A stretch of 64,000 nucleotides of DNA from Phycisphaerae bacterium (GTDB taxonomy: Bacteria > Planctomycetota > Phycisphaerae > Phycisphaerales > SM1A02): NCBI GenBank assembly GCA_002683195.1, contig NYSW01000079.1:9523-73522 (forward strand), read 5' to 3'. Shown here in pieces: positions 8,752 to 16,725 of this stretch; the first letter of the stretch is position 1, and each line of letters opens with the position of its first letter. The position numbers and the translations under genes were made by a program. Below the pieces are notes generated by a model. It ran no database searches. It had not been told where the DNA came from and saw nothing but the letters and a program-made list of their open reading frames with translations.

Positions 8752-10469
8752 TCCTGCCTCGACTTCTCATCGGCCTGGCCACCTTCATCCTCCTCGGCGC
8801 ATGCGTTGACGACTCGAGGGAGTCGAACGCCCCGGAAAAGGATTCATCGGCGACCACGACGCAGCGCACCGTCGCCTGGTTCGAAGACCGGACCGCGGAT
8901 CGAGGCATCGACTTCACCCACGACAGTGGCGCCCGAGGTCGACATCGACTTCCGGAGAGTTTCGGCCTCGGCTGCGCTCTTTTCGACGCGGATGATGATG
9001 GTGATCTGGACGCCTATCTGGTGAGCGGTCATGACCTCGATGCGGCGCCCGATCCGGAAACGAGTCGCAATCGATTCTTTCGAAATCAGGGCGATGGTCA
9101 TTTCATCGACGACACCGAAGTGTCCGGCCTTGGAGACACCGGGTTCGGATTCGGAATCGCGGTGGGTGACATCGACGGCGATGGCGATCTGGACCTCTAC
9201 CTCGCCAATCTCGGCCGAGATCGTCTCTTCATCAACGACGGTGGCGGCCGGTTCTCATCACTTCCCGACGAAGCCTTCGCCAACGACGACGGCTTTTCCG
9301 TCGCGCCATGCTTCATCGATCATGATCGCGACGGAGACCTCGACCTCTTCATCGCCCGTTACATGGACTGGTCGCCGGAAATCGAAGTCGAATGCCGGAA
9401 TGCCCAGGGGGGCCGCGACTACTGCAATCCCGAGATCTACAGCCGCGGCCTTCCCGACCGGCTGCTCCAGAACGACGGTTCGGGCCGCTTCATCGACATC
9501 AGCAAGGAATCCGGTATCGCGAACGCGGCGGGCAACGGCCTCGCCGTCGCGACCGCCGATCTCGACGGCGACGACTGGCCCGATCTCTTCGTCGCCAACG
9601 ACAAGAACCCGGACCGGCTCTGGATCAACCAACAGGACGGCACCTTCCTCGAGGAAGCGAGAAGCCGTGGTTGTGCCACCGGTTTGGACGGAAGCCCTCG
9701 AGCCGGCATGTCGGTCGCGTTCCACGATCTCGACCGAGACGGCGATCTCGAGATCCATGTGAGCAACATCAAGGGCGAATCCGACGGGTTGTTTCAGAAC
9801 AATGACGGCAACTTCTTCGATCGAGCCACCGGTTGGGGCATCGCCGCCGCATCGCGGCAACGAACACGTTGGAACGGAATCTTCCGTGACTTCGACGTCG
9901 ATGGCCGCCCCGAACTGCTGGTCGCCTGCGGAAGGGTGATGCGAGAGACTCGTGCGGAACGGCCAGATCGCCCGTACGCCGAGAGCGATCTTCTTTACAC
10001 CTTCGGACCCAAGAACCGGTTCATGAAGGTGGATGACGCCTGGAACCCGGATCTCCTCCCGGAAGCGACCCATGGCATCGCGGTTGGCGACGTCGACGGC
10101 GATGGACATGACGATCTCCTGGCCACCTCCCGTGACGGCCCCGCACGACTGTTGATCCGGACCCCCGCCCCCGGTACTTCGACTCCGGTGCGATTCGACC
10201 TTCGAACCGCGGGTGGAGGCCCCGCCCTCGGGGCACGACTCATCGTCGACCGCCGTGATCCGGACGCCGCCCCCGGGACCGAGACTCCGGCCATGGAGAT
10301 CCATCCGATTCACACCACCGTGGGCTACGCCTCCGCCAGCAGTCACGTGGTGGCGACCCCCGGTCCGGTGGCGGCGGTCTCGGTTCGTTGGGCCGACGGA
10401 AGCATCTCCGATCATCCCGGCCCTTTCACCGCTGGCGACACGATTCGGATCGAACCACCCCGTGACTGA
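8748..10469 (+). CDS. CRTAC1-like FG-GAP/VCBS lipoprotein with ASPIC/UnbV domain
   Basis: The ATG at 8748 overlaps the TPR stop and opens a lipoprotein signal ending Leu-Gly-Ala-Cys. The 573-residue protein is built from at least seven calcium-binding VCBS/FG-GAP repeats, each with a D-x-D-x-D-G-x-x-D loop (for example DIDGDGDLDLYLAN, DLDGDDWPDLFVAN, DVDGDGHDDLLA), forming a beta-propeller. The last about 80 residues, GARLIVDRRDP to the C-terminus with VRWADGSISDHPG, match the ASPIC/UnbV domain of CRTAC1-type proteins. TPR plus CRTAC1 pairs are common in Planctomycetes, but their ligand is unknown. Calcium loops and lipidation place it in the periplasm or at the outer surface. Confidence 0.93.
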   Translation: MILPRLLIGLATFILLGACVDDSRESNAPEKDSSATTTQRTVAWFEDRTADRGIDFTHDSGARGRHRLPESFGLGCALFDADDDGDLDAYLVSGHDLDAAPDPETSRNRFFRNQGDGHFIDDTEVSGLGDTGFGFGIAVGDIDGDGDLDLYLANLGRDRLFINDGGGRFSSLPDEAFANDDGFSVAPCFIDHDRDGDLDLFIARYMDWSPEIEVECRNAQGGRDYCNPEIYSRGLPDRLLQNDGSGRFIDISKESGIANAAGNGLAVATADLDGDDWPDLFVANDKNPDRLWINQQDGTFLEEARSRGCATGLDGSPRAGMSVAFHDLDRDGDLEIHVSNIKGESDGLFQNNDGNFFDRATGWGIAAASRQRTRWNGIFRDFDVDGRPELLVACGRVMRETRAERPDRPYAESDLLYTFGPKNRFMKVDDAWNPDLLPEATHGIAVGDVDGDGHDDLLATSRDGPARLLIRTPAPGTSTPVRFDLRTAGGGPALGARLIVDRRDPDAAPGTETPAMEIHPIHTTVGYASASSHVVATPGPVAAVSVRWADGSISDHPGPFTAGDTIRIEPPRD

Positions 10470-10513
10470 CCGGCCGGCCGGGCGGACGGCCGCTTCGATA
10501 CGATGCACACCGC

Positions 10514-10587
10514 GGGCGATTAGCTCAGTTGGCTAGAGCGTCCCCTTTACACGGGGAAGGTCGCTGGTTCGAGTCCAGTATCGCCCA
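10514..10587 (+). tRNA. tRNA-Val (anticodon TAC)
   Basis: A full cloverleaf folds: 7-base acceptor stem 10514-10520 with 10580-10586, D-arm GCTC/GAGC, a 5-base anticodon stem TCCCC/GGGGA around loop TTTACAC (anticodon TAC at 10548-10550), and T-arm with TTCGAGT. The discriminator is A at 10587; CCA is not encoded. Confidence 0.97.
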
Positions 10588-10598
10588 CTCTCTCAACG

Positions 10599-10621
10599 CC
10601 CCCGGAGTTCTCCTCCGGGGG
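10599..10621 (+). terminator. Terminator hairpin after tRNA-Val
   Basis: Nine-base GC-rich arms (10599-10607 and 10613-10621) with loop TTCTC begin 12 bases beyond the tRNA. The tail has only a short T run (GGCTTTC). Confidence 0.75.
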
Positions 10622-10998
10622 TGATGGCTTTCAAAGGCCGAGTGAGGGTCGGGACGCACCGTGAGTCAACCCGGTCATCGCCCCCCGGACCAATCGTTCT
10701 GCCCCGAGCGGCTTCGCACGAGATGAAGTCGATGAGTGATTGAGATTCCGCCGGATGCTTCCGGGGGGGGCGCGGGTGTCCTGACCGAACCTGTTGAAGA
10801 CGCCGCCGCCGACCGGATGAGGATCCTCCCCTCAGTCGATCCAATGTCCGCGGACTCGGAATCTCTCGTGACGATTTCCACGAAAACGAACGAATTTGCA
10901 CCCAGAGGCCGATCGCCGACGAAGGCATGCTTGCCCTCTGAAATTCACCTCTGTCTTTCGGCAGATTCCTTCAACTTCACATCTTCACGGAGAGTCTG
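10622..10998. other. Intergenic region without a convincing gene
   Basis: The spacer after the tRNA terminator contains a run of eight G at 10763-10770 and an A-rich patch near 10870-10900, followed by a good ribosome site (CGGAGAG) for the 67-residue gene. Frames on both strands are rich in Arg/Pro/Ser and look like chance. Confidence 0.4.
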
Positions 10999-11202
10999 AT
11001 GAGCAACACCGAAACCCACAACTGGCCCGATCTGGCGATCGGCCTGTACGAACGTCTCACCGGCCAGAACGCCGAGATCATCTATCAGTTCGAGGACATG
11101 ACGGTCGAAGTCCCCAGCGGAACCGGCTCGGACGCCCGCAACGCACCCTGGCGGCTCAACGGCACCCTTCGGATTCGAACCCGGTCCCACGACGGCTCCT
11201 GA
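10999..11202 (+). CDS. Small conserved-looking hypothetical protein (67 aa)
   Basis: A 67-residue protein starts after a good ribosome site (GGAG six bases upstream). It is acidic and soluble, with NWPDLAIGLYERLTGQNAEIIYQFEDMTVEVPS followed by a basic end. I do not recognise a characterised family. It has no signal peptide or membrane segment. The next gene starts three bases after its stop, so the two form a minimal operon. The pattern suggests a helix followed by a small beta unit that could pair with its neighbour. Confidence 0.75.
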   Translation: MSNTETHNWPDLAIGLYERLTGQNAEIIYQFEDMTVEVPSGTGSDARNAPWRLNGTLRIRTRSHDGS

Positions 11203-11205
11203 CCG

Positions 11206-11523
11206 ATGCCCATTCAGATTGAATCCGACCTTCGTCTCGAGTTCGAAGGGCACGACCTGTCACTCCGCAACGAAGGAGATTCCCTCGTTGCGGAGTTCAG
11301 TTCGCTGTCAGCCCTGACGTGCCTGCGTCGGAGAATCCCTTTTCGGCCGGGTCCACTCTCCGAAAGTCTTCGGGTGCCGGGCCTGGACGAACTGACCGCC
11401 CGAGTGGTGGTTCGGGGGCGGACGATCGCGGTCCTGGCCAACCGCGGGCACGTCGCGTCGATCCGACCGGCCTGGCTGGCTCTGATTTCGACCCTGCTGC
11501 ACCTGCCCGCACGTCGGAACTGA
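11206..11523 (+). CDS. Hypothetical protein (105 aa) paired with 67-aa protein
   Basis: The 105-residue product starts three bases after the previous stop. Its first half alternates charged and hydrophobic residues in short beta-like segments (IESDLRLEFEGHDLSLRNEGDSLVAEF); the second half contains LRVPGLDELTARVVVRGRTIAVLANRG and a hydrophobic C-terminal helix (WLALISTLLHL). No signal peptide is seen; the final helix could contact a membrane or a partner. The family is not recognised. It ends 27 bases before a strong hairpin. Confidence 0.75.
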   Translation: MPIQIESDLRLEFEGHDLSLRNEGDSLVAEFSSLSALTCLRRRIPFRPGPLSESLRVPGLDELTARVVVRGRTIAVLANRGHVASIRPAWLALISTLLHLPARRN

Positions 11524-11550
11524 ACCGACGAGGACCCAAGCGAGACCAGA

Positions 11551-11583
11551 CCGCCCCATCGATCCTGTGGATCTATGGGGCGG
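11551..11583. terminator. Bidirectional terminator overlapping a stop codon
   Basis: Nested arms CCGCCCCAT/ATGGGGCGG and GATCC/GGATC with one mismatch and a TGT loop give about 14 pairs. The TAG stop of the minus-strand gene (11573-11575) lies inside the hairpin, so it serves both converging genes. Confidence 0.8.
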
Positions 11584-12082
11584 CCTTCCTTGAGAGAGAA
11601 GGCTTTGTGCGAGTGCCCGAGGCCACCAACGTCCCGGCAGCGAACGCCGCGATCAAGGAACCGGCGATTCCCACGAAGGGCATCCAGCCCGGACCGGGAA
11701 GCAGACTCGACACCAGGATGATGGCGCCCACGTCCGCGACCCCGACAAGCATCGCCACACTCCGCCGGCCCCAGGATGTGACGAAGGCCGCCACCCCGCC
11801 GCCGACGAATGCTCCGGTGATCCAGGCCGCCACCACGAAGATGAACGAACCGGTGGGTGCGGTGGGCAGATACGCCGCCATCGCCTCGGCGAGTTCGACC
11901 TGGGTCCGTTCGAAAGCCGCCTGATCCTGTGCTCTCATCGCATCGCTCATGCGGTCACCGATCTGCTGGAATTCGGCCGGCGGCGGGTAGAAACCGTGGC
12001 CGATCGCCCCCACGGCCGCCACCGTGAGCGAAAAGATCACGATTCCCACTGCGAGGGCTAAAATGAAGCGAACGATCTTCAT
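11573..12082 (-). CDS. Four-helix integral membrane protein, unknown
   Basis: The start at 12082 has GGGAGA five bases upstream and opens directly into a membrane helix; the open frame extends 45 codons further without a matching signal. The 169-residue product has a first helix (IVRFILALAVGIVIFSLTVAAVG), an external loop of about 50 polar residues (PPPAEFQQIGDRMSDAMRAQDQ), and then three further helices. The layout resembles small membrane proteins found in many Gram-negative bacteria, with no assigned function. It is divergent from serC, with 112 bases between the starts. Confidence 0.82.
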   Translation of the reverse strand: MKIVRFILALAVGIVIFSLTVAAVGAIGHGFYPPPAEFQQIGDRMSDAMRAQDQAAFERTQVELAEAMAAYLPTAPTGSFIFVVAAWITGAFVGGGVAAFVTSWGRRSVAMLVGVADVGAIILVSSLLPGPGWMPFVGIAGSLIAAFAAGTLVASGTRTKPSLSRKAAP

Positions 12083-12194
12083 GAAGGTCTCCCGATCACC
12101 GGCCCTGATCGCGCCGGGCCGAGCCACGATAGCCGAGTCTTTGAAACGAGCGTTCAAGGTGCACCATCGAAGCTTTCGGGCATAGGCTGTCGAC

Positions 12195-13325
12195 ATGCCG
12201 ACGCCGAACACATTCACCGCCCCGTCCGCCGAGCCCCGCCTCGGAATCTACAACTTCTCCGCCGGTCCCTCTCACATGCCCCTCGAGGTCGTGGATCAGA
12301 TCCAGGAGGAACTCCTGGACCTCGGCACGTCGGGCATCGGACTGCTCGAACACTCACATCGCGGACCTCAGTACGACCAAGCGAATGAAGAGGCCGCCCA
12401 GGTCGTTCGTCGGCTCGCCGACGTCGGTGACGACTACGCGGTGGTGTTCATGCCCGGAGGGGCCACGGTGAACTTCGGCTTCCTCGCCCTGAACTATCTT
12501 CAAGACGGCGGCACTGGCGTCTACCTCGACACCAGCGTCTGGGCCGCCAAGGCCATCGAGGAAGCCCAGCCGGTCGGCGACGCGAAGATCGGGTTCGACG
12601 GCAGGGTTGGAAATACCTTCACCTGTCCCGATCCGGCCCTTGCGGGCACGGACCTCGACATCCCGGAAGACGCGCGATACGTCTTCTACTGTGCGAACAA
12701 CACCGGCGAAGGCACCTGGTACGACCGACCACCGATCACTGATCGGCCTTTGATCGGTGACCTCACCAGCGACATCTTCTCTCGGCCCTGGCCTTTTGAT
12801 CGCCACGCGATGACGATCGCCGCCGGCCAGAAGAATCTCGGTGCCTCCGGATGCTCGGTGGTGGTGGCCCGACGTGATTTCCTCGCGGAGGGATCGAAGC
12901 GGCTCGGACCGATTCTTCGATTCGAAGACCACGAAAAGGCACATTCGATTCTCAACACTCCACCGACCTTCGCGGTCCGGGTGATCGGCCTGATGGCCGA
13001 ATGGACGGAAGCCCAGGGCGGCCCGACGGCGATGGCGAAACGAAACGCCGAAAAGTCAGGACTCGTCTGGGACACCGTCGACAACAGCGGCGGGTTCTAT
13101 CACAGTCGAGCGGAGCGACGTTGCCGCAGTCATCTCAACGTCACCTTCCAGACTGCTTCTCCTGAACTGGACGCTCGATTCATCGAGGAAGCGGACGGCC
13201 ACGGGATGGTCAATCTGAAGGGGCTCGTGGGCGGGATGCGGGCATCGATGTACAACGCATTCCCGCGCCGTGGCGCTGAAGTCCTGGTGGATTTCATGAA
13301 CGACTTCGCCGCAAGAAACGGTTGA
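12195..13325 (+). CDS. serC: Phosphoserine aminotransferase
   Basis: The 376-residue PLP enzyme converts 3-phosphohydroxypyruvate and glutamate to phosphoserine in serine biosynthesis (and the equivalent step of PLP synthesis). Visible marks are the N-terminal IYNFSAGPSHMPLEVV, SGIGLLEHSHRGPQY, VVFMPGGATVNFGFLALN, the CANNTGEGTWY segment and the PLP lysine in AAGQKNLGASGCSVVVARRDFL (Lys213). The C-terminal region with SHLNVTF and the GHGMVNLKGLVGGMRASMYNAF block is also standard. Length is normal for SerC (about 360). It is cytoplasmic. It ends 17 bases before the converging formylglycine-generating enzyme gene. Confidence 0.95.
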   Translation: MPTPNTFTAPSAEPRLGIYNFSAGPSHMPLEVVDQIQEELLDLGTSGIGLLEHSHRGPQYDQANEEAAQVVRRLADVGDDYAVVFMPGGATVNFGFLALNYLQDGGTGVYLDTSVWAAKAIEEAQPVGDAKIGFDGRVGNTFTCPDPALAGTDLDIPEDARYVFYCANNTGEGTWYDRPPITDRPLIGDLTSDIFSRPWPFDRHAMTIAAGQKNLGASGCSVVVARRDFLAEGSKRLGPILRFEDHEKAHSILNTPPTFAVRVIGLMAEWTEAQGGPTAMAKRNAEKSGLVWDTVDNSGGFYHSRAERRCRSHLNVTFQTASPELDARFIEEADGHGMVNLKGLVGGMRASMYNAFPRRGAEVLVDFMNDFAARNG

Positions 13326-13342
13326 ATCCGTCGGCCGGAGAT

Positions 13343-14539
13343 TCATTCTCCCGACGAAGCGGCCGCGTCTTCGACAACGTTCTGCCCGGGCTTGATCGGC
13401 TTGGCGACCGAGACCGCTCTCGCCTGACCGGGGGTCATCACGATTCGGAAGCCGACGTGACTCGCCGCGGAGTCCGGAGTGGTCGCCATCCGAGCACTCG
13501 GCCGGTAGCTCGAGCAGTAACTGGGATGACACAGGAAGGATCCCCCGCGCTGCGAGCGACTCGAAGGAGGATTCGGGTTTCGAGGATCGGCCGCCAGCGA
13601 CGGTCCGGTCGGATTCGTCACCACCGCGCCTTCCGGCAGCGATCGGACTCGCCGTTCATACTCGTCGGGTCGGTAGAGGTCGGAGCACCATTCCCAGACA
13701 TTGCCGGCCATGTCGAAGAGCCCGTATCCGTTGGGTGGATAGGTTCCCACCGGCGCAGTCCGAGCATGTCCGTCCGTGACGTCGTTTCGATCAGGGAAAC
13801 GCCCGTTCCAGGTGTTGGCCCGGGTTGGATCGATCTGCTCACCCCCCCAGACGAAAGGCTTCCCGTTGACGCCGCCGCGAGCCGCGAACTCCCACTCCGC
13901 CTCGGTCGGCAATCGCCCGCCCTTCCAGTCGCAGTAGGCAACGGCGTCCTCCCAGGCGACCTGTACCACGGGATGGTCAAGGCGGGTTTGAATCGATGAA
14001 TCCGGCCCCTCGGGATGCTTCCAGTCCGCACCCGTCGTCCAGGTCCACCACTGCGAGAAATCGTCGATCGACACCGGCCGATCGGGTGGCGTGAAGACCA
14101 AAGATCCGGGCTGCAACAGTTGCTCGGCCGGCTTCGGCGTGCCGGGCGGAACCTGCTGCTTCAGTTCTTCCCAATCGACCGCCCGCTCCGCGACCGTTCG
14201 ATATCCCGTGGCGTCGACGAATCGCTGGTAGTCCGCATTGGTCACTTCTCGCGTGCCGACGAAAAAGCCATCCACTCGGACCACGTGCGAGGGGAATTCA
14301 TCGGACCTTGCCTCTGGTCCGACCCCACCCATGGTGAACGCCCCCCCAGGAATCCAGGTCATGCCTTTCGGAGTGCCCACCGACGGCGGCTCGGCCGCCG
14401 CCATGGCGAGCGGGTTCAAGACGACGAGCAACACCAGAAGCCGTCGCCCGGCGAGCGAACCGGTTCGCGGCCGAGGGGAGAACGAGCATCTGGATCCTCG
14501 CCTGCCGAACATGTGATCCATCCAGGAGTCGGTTGCCAT
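13343..14539 (-). CDS. Formylglycine-generating enzyme (sulfatase-modifying factor family)
   Basis: The 398-residue protein has an N-terminal signal or anchor (LLVLLVVLNPLAMAAA) and the FGE fold: GMTWIPGGAFTMGG, GFFVGTREVTNADYQRFVDATGY, LPTEAEWEFAARGG, GNVWEWCSD and, at the end, RGGSFLCHPSYC followed by TPDSAASHVGFR. Cys337 and Cys342 align with the two catalytic cysteines of human SUMF1 (336/341). Many bacterial family members lack this pair, so this one is likely a true FGE that oxidises a sulfatase Cys to formylglycine. A Cys-type sulfatase lies at 54418-55824. ATGs at 14521 and 14512 are alternative starts. Confidence 0.93.
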   Translation of the reverse strand: MATDSWMDHMFGRRGSRCSFSPRPRTGSLAGRRLLVLLVVLNPLAMAAAEPPSVGTPKGMTWIPGGAFTMGGVGPEARSDEFPSHVVRVDGFFVGTREVTNADYQRFVDATGYRTVAERAVDWEELKQQVPPGTPKPAEQLLQPGSLVFTPPDRPVSIDDFSQWWTWTTGADWKHPEGPDSSIQTRLDHPVVQVAWEDAVAYCDWKGGRLPTEAEWEFAARGGVNGKPFVWGGEQIDPTRANTWNGRFPDRNDVTDGHARTAPVGTYPPNGYGLFDMAGNVWEWCSDLYRPDEYERRVRSLPEGAVVTNPTGPSLAADPRNPNPPSSRSQRGGSFLCHPSYCSSYRPSARMATTPDSAASHVGFRIVMTPGQARAVSVAKPIKPGQNVVEDAAASSGE

Positions 14540-14559
14540 GCGGTCTCAAGCTCCGTCCC

Positions 14560-14603
14560 AGCCCCATCCCAGCCCCATTCCAGCCCCATTCCAGCCCCAT
14601 CCG
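14560..14603. repeat. Tandem repeat, four copies of an 11-base unit
   Basis: The unit AGCCCCATTCC or AGCCCCATCCC is repeated four times (14560-14570, 14571-14581, 14582-14592, 14593-14603) immediately upstream of the formylglycine-generating enzyme start. Length variation here could change its leader or promoter spacing. Confidence 0.9.
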
Positions 14604-14653
14604 AATCTCAGCCCAGTCATCCGAGTCTCAGGCGGAATGGCGGCCACGAAACC

Positions 14654-15760
14654 TCAGCGGGTCAGCCGTTCCCAGACCATGGGCGAGGGAAGCGAGGATG
14701 CGGAATCATCGTCGAGGTCGGACGAAAGACCGGTGGTGTAGGTGAGATCCATCCGATCACCGTCAACCGTGAGCCAGGAGACCGGCAGTGCCTCCTGGAT
14801 GGACGAACCATCGACCGGCGGATCATCCATCGTCCATTCGACGCGGAACGAGGAACGACCATCCCGGGTCACGACGGAGGGGGAGCCGCTCAACGTGGTG
14901 CCATCGGCGCCGATCCAACGACTGCTCAATTCAGCCGTGGCGGGATCCATCCAGATGACTTCCGAAAAGAGGAAACCGCCCCCCTCTCCGGCTTCCAAGC
15001 CGGTCACAGAGAGAGAATCACCACCTCGACCTCGCCGAACGATGAGTCGGCTGCCATCGGAAATGAATTCCGAGCCCCCACTCCGCAGCGTCCATTCACC
15101 GAGCAGTTCGGTCGCAAGCGGCATGGCATCGTCGAAGCGATTCACCCGCTTCCAACTGAAACGCGACGGCTCGGGGCCGGCGTCTCCGTCGAGGCAGGTG
15201 GGAATGAAGTCCACCAGAAAGGGGTTCTGGTCGGGAAAGAGATACGTGACCTCGAAATTGACGGAGTCCGAGGTGCCGCCGGTCTCATGCCCCCGCCAGT
15301 CGAACATCGTCTCACCTGATTCTTCCGCAATGAGCGTCGCGTTGCCAGAGAACCGACGGCCCGCTTCCTCGCCTCGATACGTGTTCACGATCGCACCGGC
15401 GATGTCATCCCAGGCGATCCGCCCGCGACCGCTGGCGATACCGGTTCCGTCGTCGAGATTCACCGACCATTCGACGCCGAGTGATGAACCCGGTTCGATC
15501 CAATCGATCTTCTGGCGAGCAGTGAAGAAACGCTCCCCAGGTACGCCCTTCTGTCCTGCAGCGGTCAATCCGTTCATCGACCACTCGCCGATCAGAATCG
15601 AAAGTCCCGCGAAAGACTCCTTGCCGGGCAATTCGGAACGTTCGTCCTGAGCGACGGCGGGACCGCAGAGCGCCAGAATCGCAAGGAGCGTTCCGGCCGC
15701 CGAGGTGACGACACGAATCGATCGACGGAAACGATGAAGTCCAGAGAGTGCGACCGGCAT
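14654..15760 (-). CDS. Secreted protein with two lipocalin-like domains
   Basis: The 368-residue protein has a signal peptide cleaved near AVA-QDE and then two copies of a beta-barrel-like domain. The first begins at LIGEWSMNG (about residue 56), the second at LLGEWTLRSG (about 222); each ends in a similar aromatic-basic segment (FSWKRVNRF and MVWERLTR). The GEW start and the closing W-x-R strand resemble DUF1579 and other lipocalin-like domains that bind small hydrophobic molecules, but no ligand can be named. GGAG eight bases upstream supports the ATG at 15760. The duplication within one chain is the notable point. Confidence 0.8.
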   Translation of the reverse strand: MPVALSGLHRFRRSIRVVTSAAGTLLAILALCGPAVAQDERSELPGKESFAGLSILIGEWSMNGLTAAGQKGVPGERFFTARQKIDWIEPGSSLGVEWSVNLDDGTGIASGRGRIAWDDIAGAIVNTYRGEEAGRRFSGNATLIAEESGETMFDWRGHETGGTSDSVNFEVTYLFPDQNPFLVDFIPTCLDGDAGPEPSRFSWKRVNRFDDAMPLATELLGEWTLRSGGSEFISDGSRLIVRRGRGGDSLSVTGLEAGEGGGFLFSEVIWMDPATAELSSRWIGADGTTLSGSPSVVTRDGRSSFRVEWTMDDPPVDGSSIQEALPVSWLTVDGDRMDLTYTTGLSSDLDDDSASSLPSPMVWERLTR

Positions 15761-15861
15761 GACGTGATCTCCAAGGTCCCGACGAATGCCGGGCGACGCG
15801 GTGATTCTACGTCGAGCAGGGAACTCCGAGGGAAAGACGAACGGGACTCCCCCGATGCCGT

Positions 15862-16506
15862 CTACGCGGGAATCCTACGAACCGACAGCAGAGGATCGTG
15901 ATTGAAATCACGGCCTCGCCCCGAAAGGGCGGCCTCGACATCATCGGCCAGAAGACCGGGTTCCGCGGCGACCCAGACCTCGTTCAGATCCTGGCCTTCG
16001 GGCCGAAAGGAATCGACCCGATCGACGGTGCCGCAGGAGAGGTCACGTAGGAGTCGGAAACACCAGTCGGAGAAGATCCCTGCCGTTCGATCACAAAGGA
16101 TTTCGGCCCAACCATCCACGTCCGGATCACGAAAGAACCCATCACCACACCGGTGCCATTCCGCTTCGACTTCCGCCATCAGGCCAGCGGCGCCGAGAAG
16201 GGAGGCACATTCAATGGGCTTCGGTCGATCGTCGATCACGGCCAGCACCAGCCGCCGGTGCAGACCCAGCAGGTGCCGGGAGGTTCGCCGGGGAAGTCCC
16301 GTGAGCGCGATACGGCCGCCTCGGACCTCGGCCAGCCGGTGACCGCACGGCTCGCCCGAGCCGCACCATGGGCAATCAAGCTCCGAGCCCGAGGCGGCTT
16401 CAGAGATCTCATCTCCACAATCGTCGACCAGAGGACCGTCGAGCAGGCAACCAGCGAAGAAGCCCTCTTCAAGAGTGAGGTCGAGGTCTGAGGCGAACTT
16501 GGTCAT
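15862..16506 (-). CDS. Hypothetical protein with CPWC-CGH zinc-like motif
   Basis: The 214-residue soluble protein has no signal peptide. Residues around 45-57 read CPWCGSGEPCGH, a plausible zinc knuckle. Further segments include RRTSRHLLGLHRRLVLAVIDDRPKPIE and EILCDRTAGIFSDWCFRLLRDL. I do not recognise a family. The spread of Cys/His fits a metal-binding fold. The ribosome site is weak (GAAAGC) and the start overlaps nothing. It is divergent from the following plus-strand gene. Confidence 0.72.
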   Translation of the reverse strand: MTKFASDLDLTLEEGFFAGCLLDGPLVDDCGDEISEAASGSELDCPWCGSGEPCGHRLAEVRGGRIALTGLPRRTSRHLLGLHRRLVLAVIDDRPKPIECASLLGAAGLMAEVEAEWHRCGDGFFRDPDVDGWAEILCDRTAGIFSDWCFRLLRDLSCGTVDRVDSFRPEGQDLNEVWVAAEPGLLADDVEAALSGRGRDFNHDPLLSVRRIPA

Positions 16507-16725
16507 GGCGTGAGCTTTCGGATCGGAGATCTGTGGTCCAGCGGGCCATCCGAGGACCGTTCTGGTTCATGGAAGGGACACCTCCACACCCGAACACTGA
16601 CCAAACCTTTTCGGGATTCTCGAGAATCACCCCGCCTCCGCTTTTCCGAGGGACCCGTGAAAAACACCAGCCTCAAACCTCTACGAAGCGGTTCGCTCAC
16701 CATCGCGGGAATAGAATCCAGCCCC

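Noticed and set aside
9258..10508. Minus-strand open frame of 416 codons
   Set aside because: It is antisense to the CRTAC1-like gene, and its Val/Asp-rich pattern follows the calcium-loop repeats in reverse.
10593..10928. Minus-strand frame of 111 codons after tRNA-Val
   Set aside because: It is rich in Arg, Pro and Ser, has no ribosome site and spans the tRNA terminator hairpin.
14560..14603. CRISPR-like repeat
   Set aside because: The units are 11 bases, directly adjacent without spacers, so this is a simple tandem repeat.
14015..15319. Plus-strand open frame of 434 codons across two genes
   Set aside because: It overlaps the FGE and lipocalin-like genes on the other strand and has no domain.
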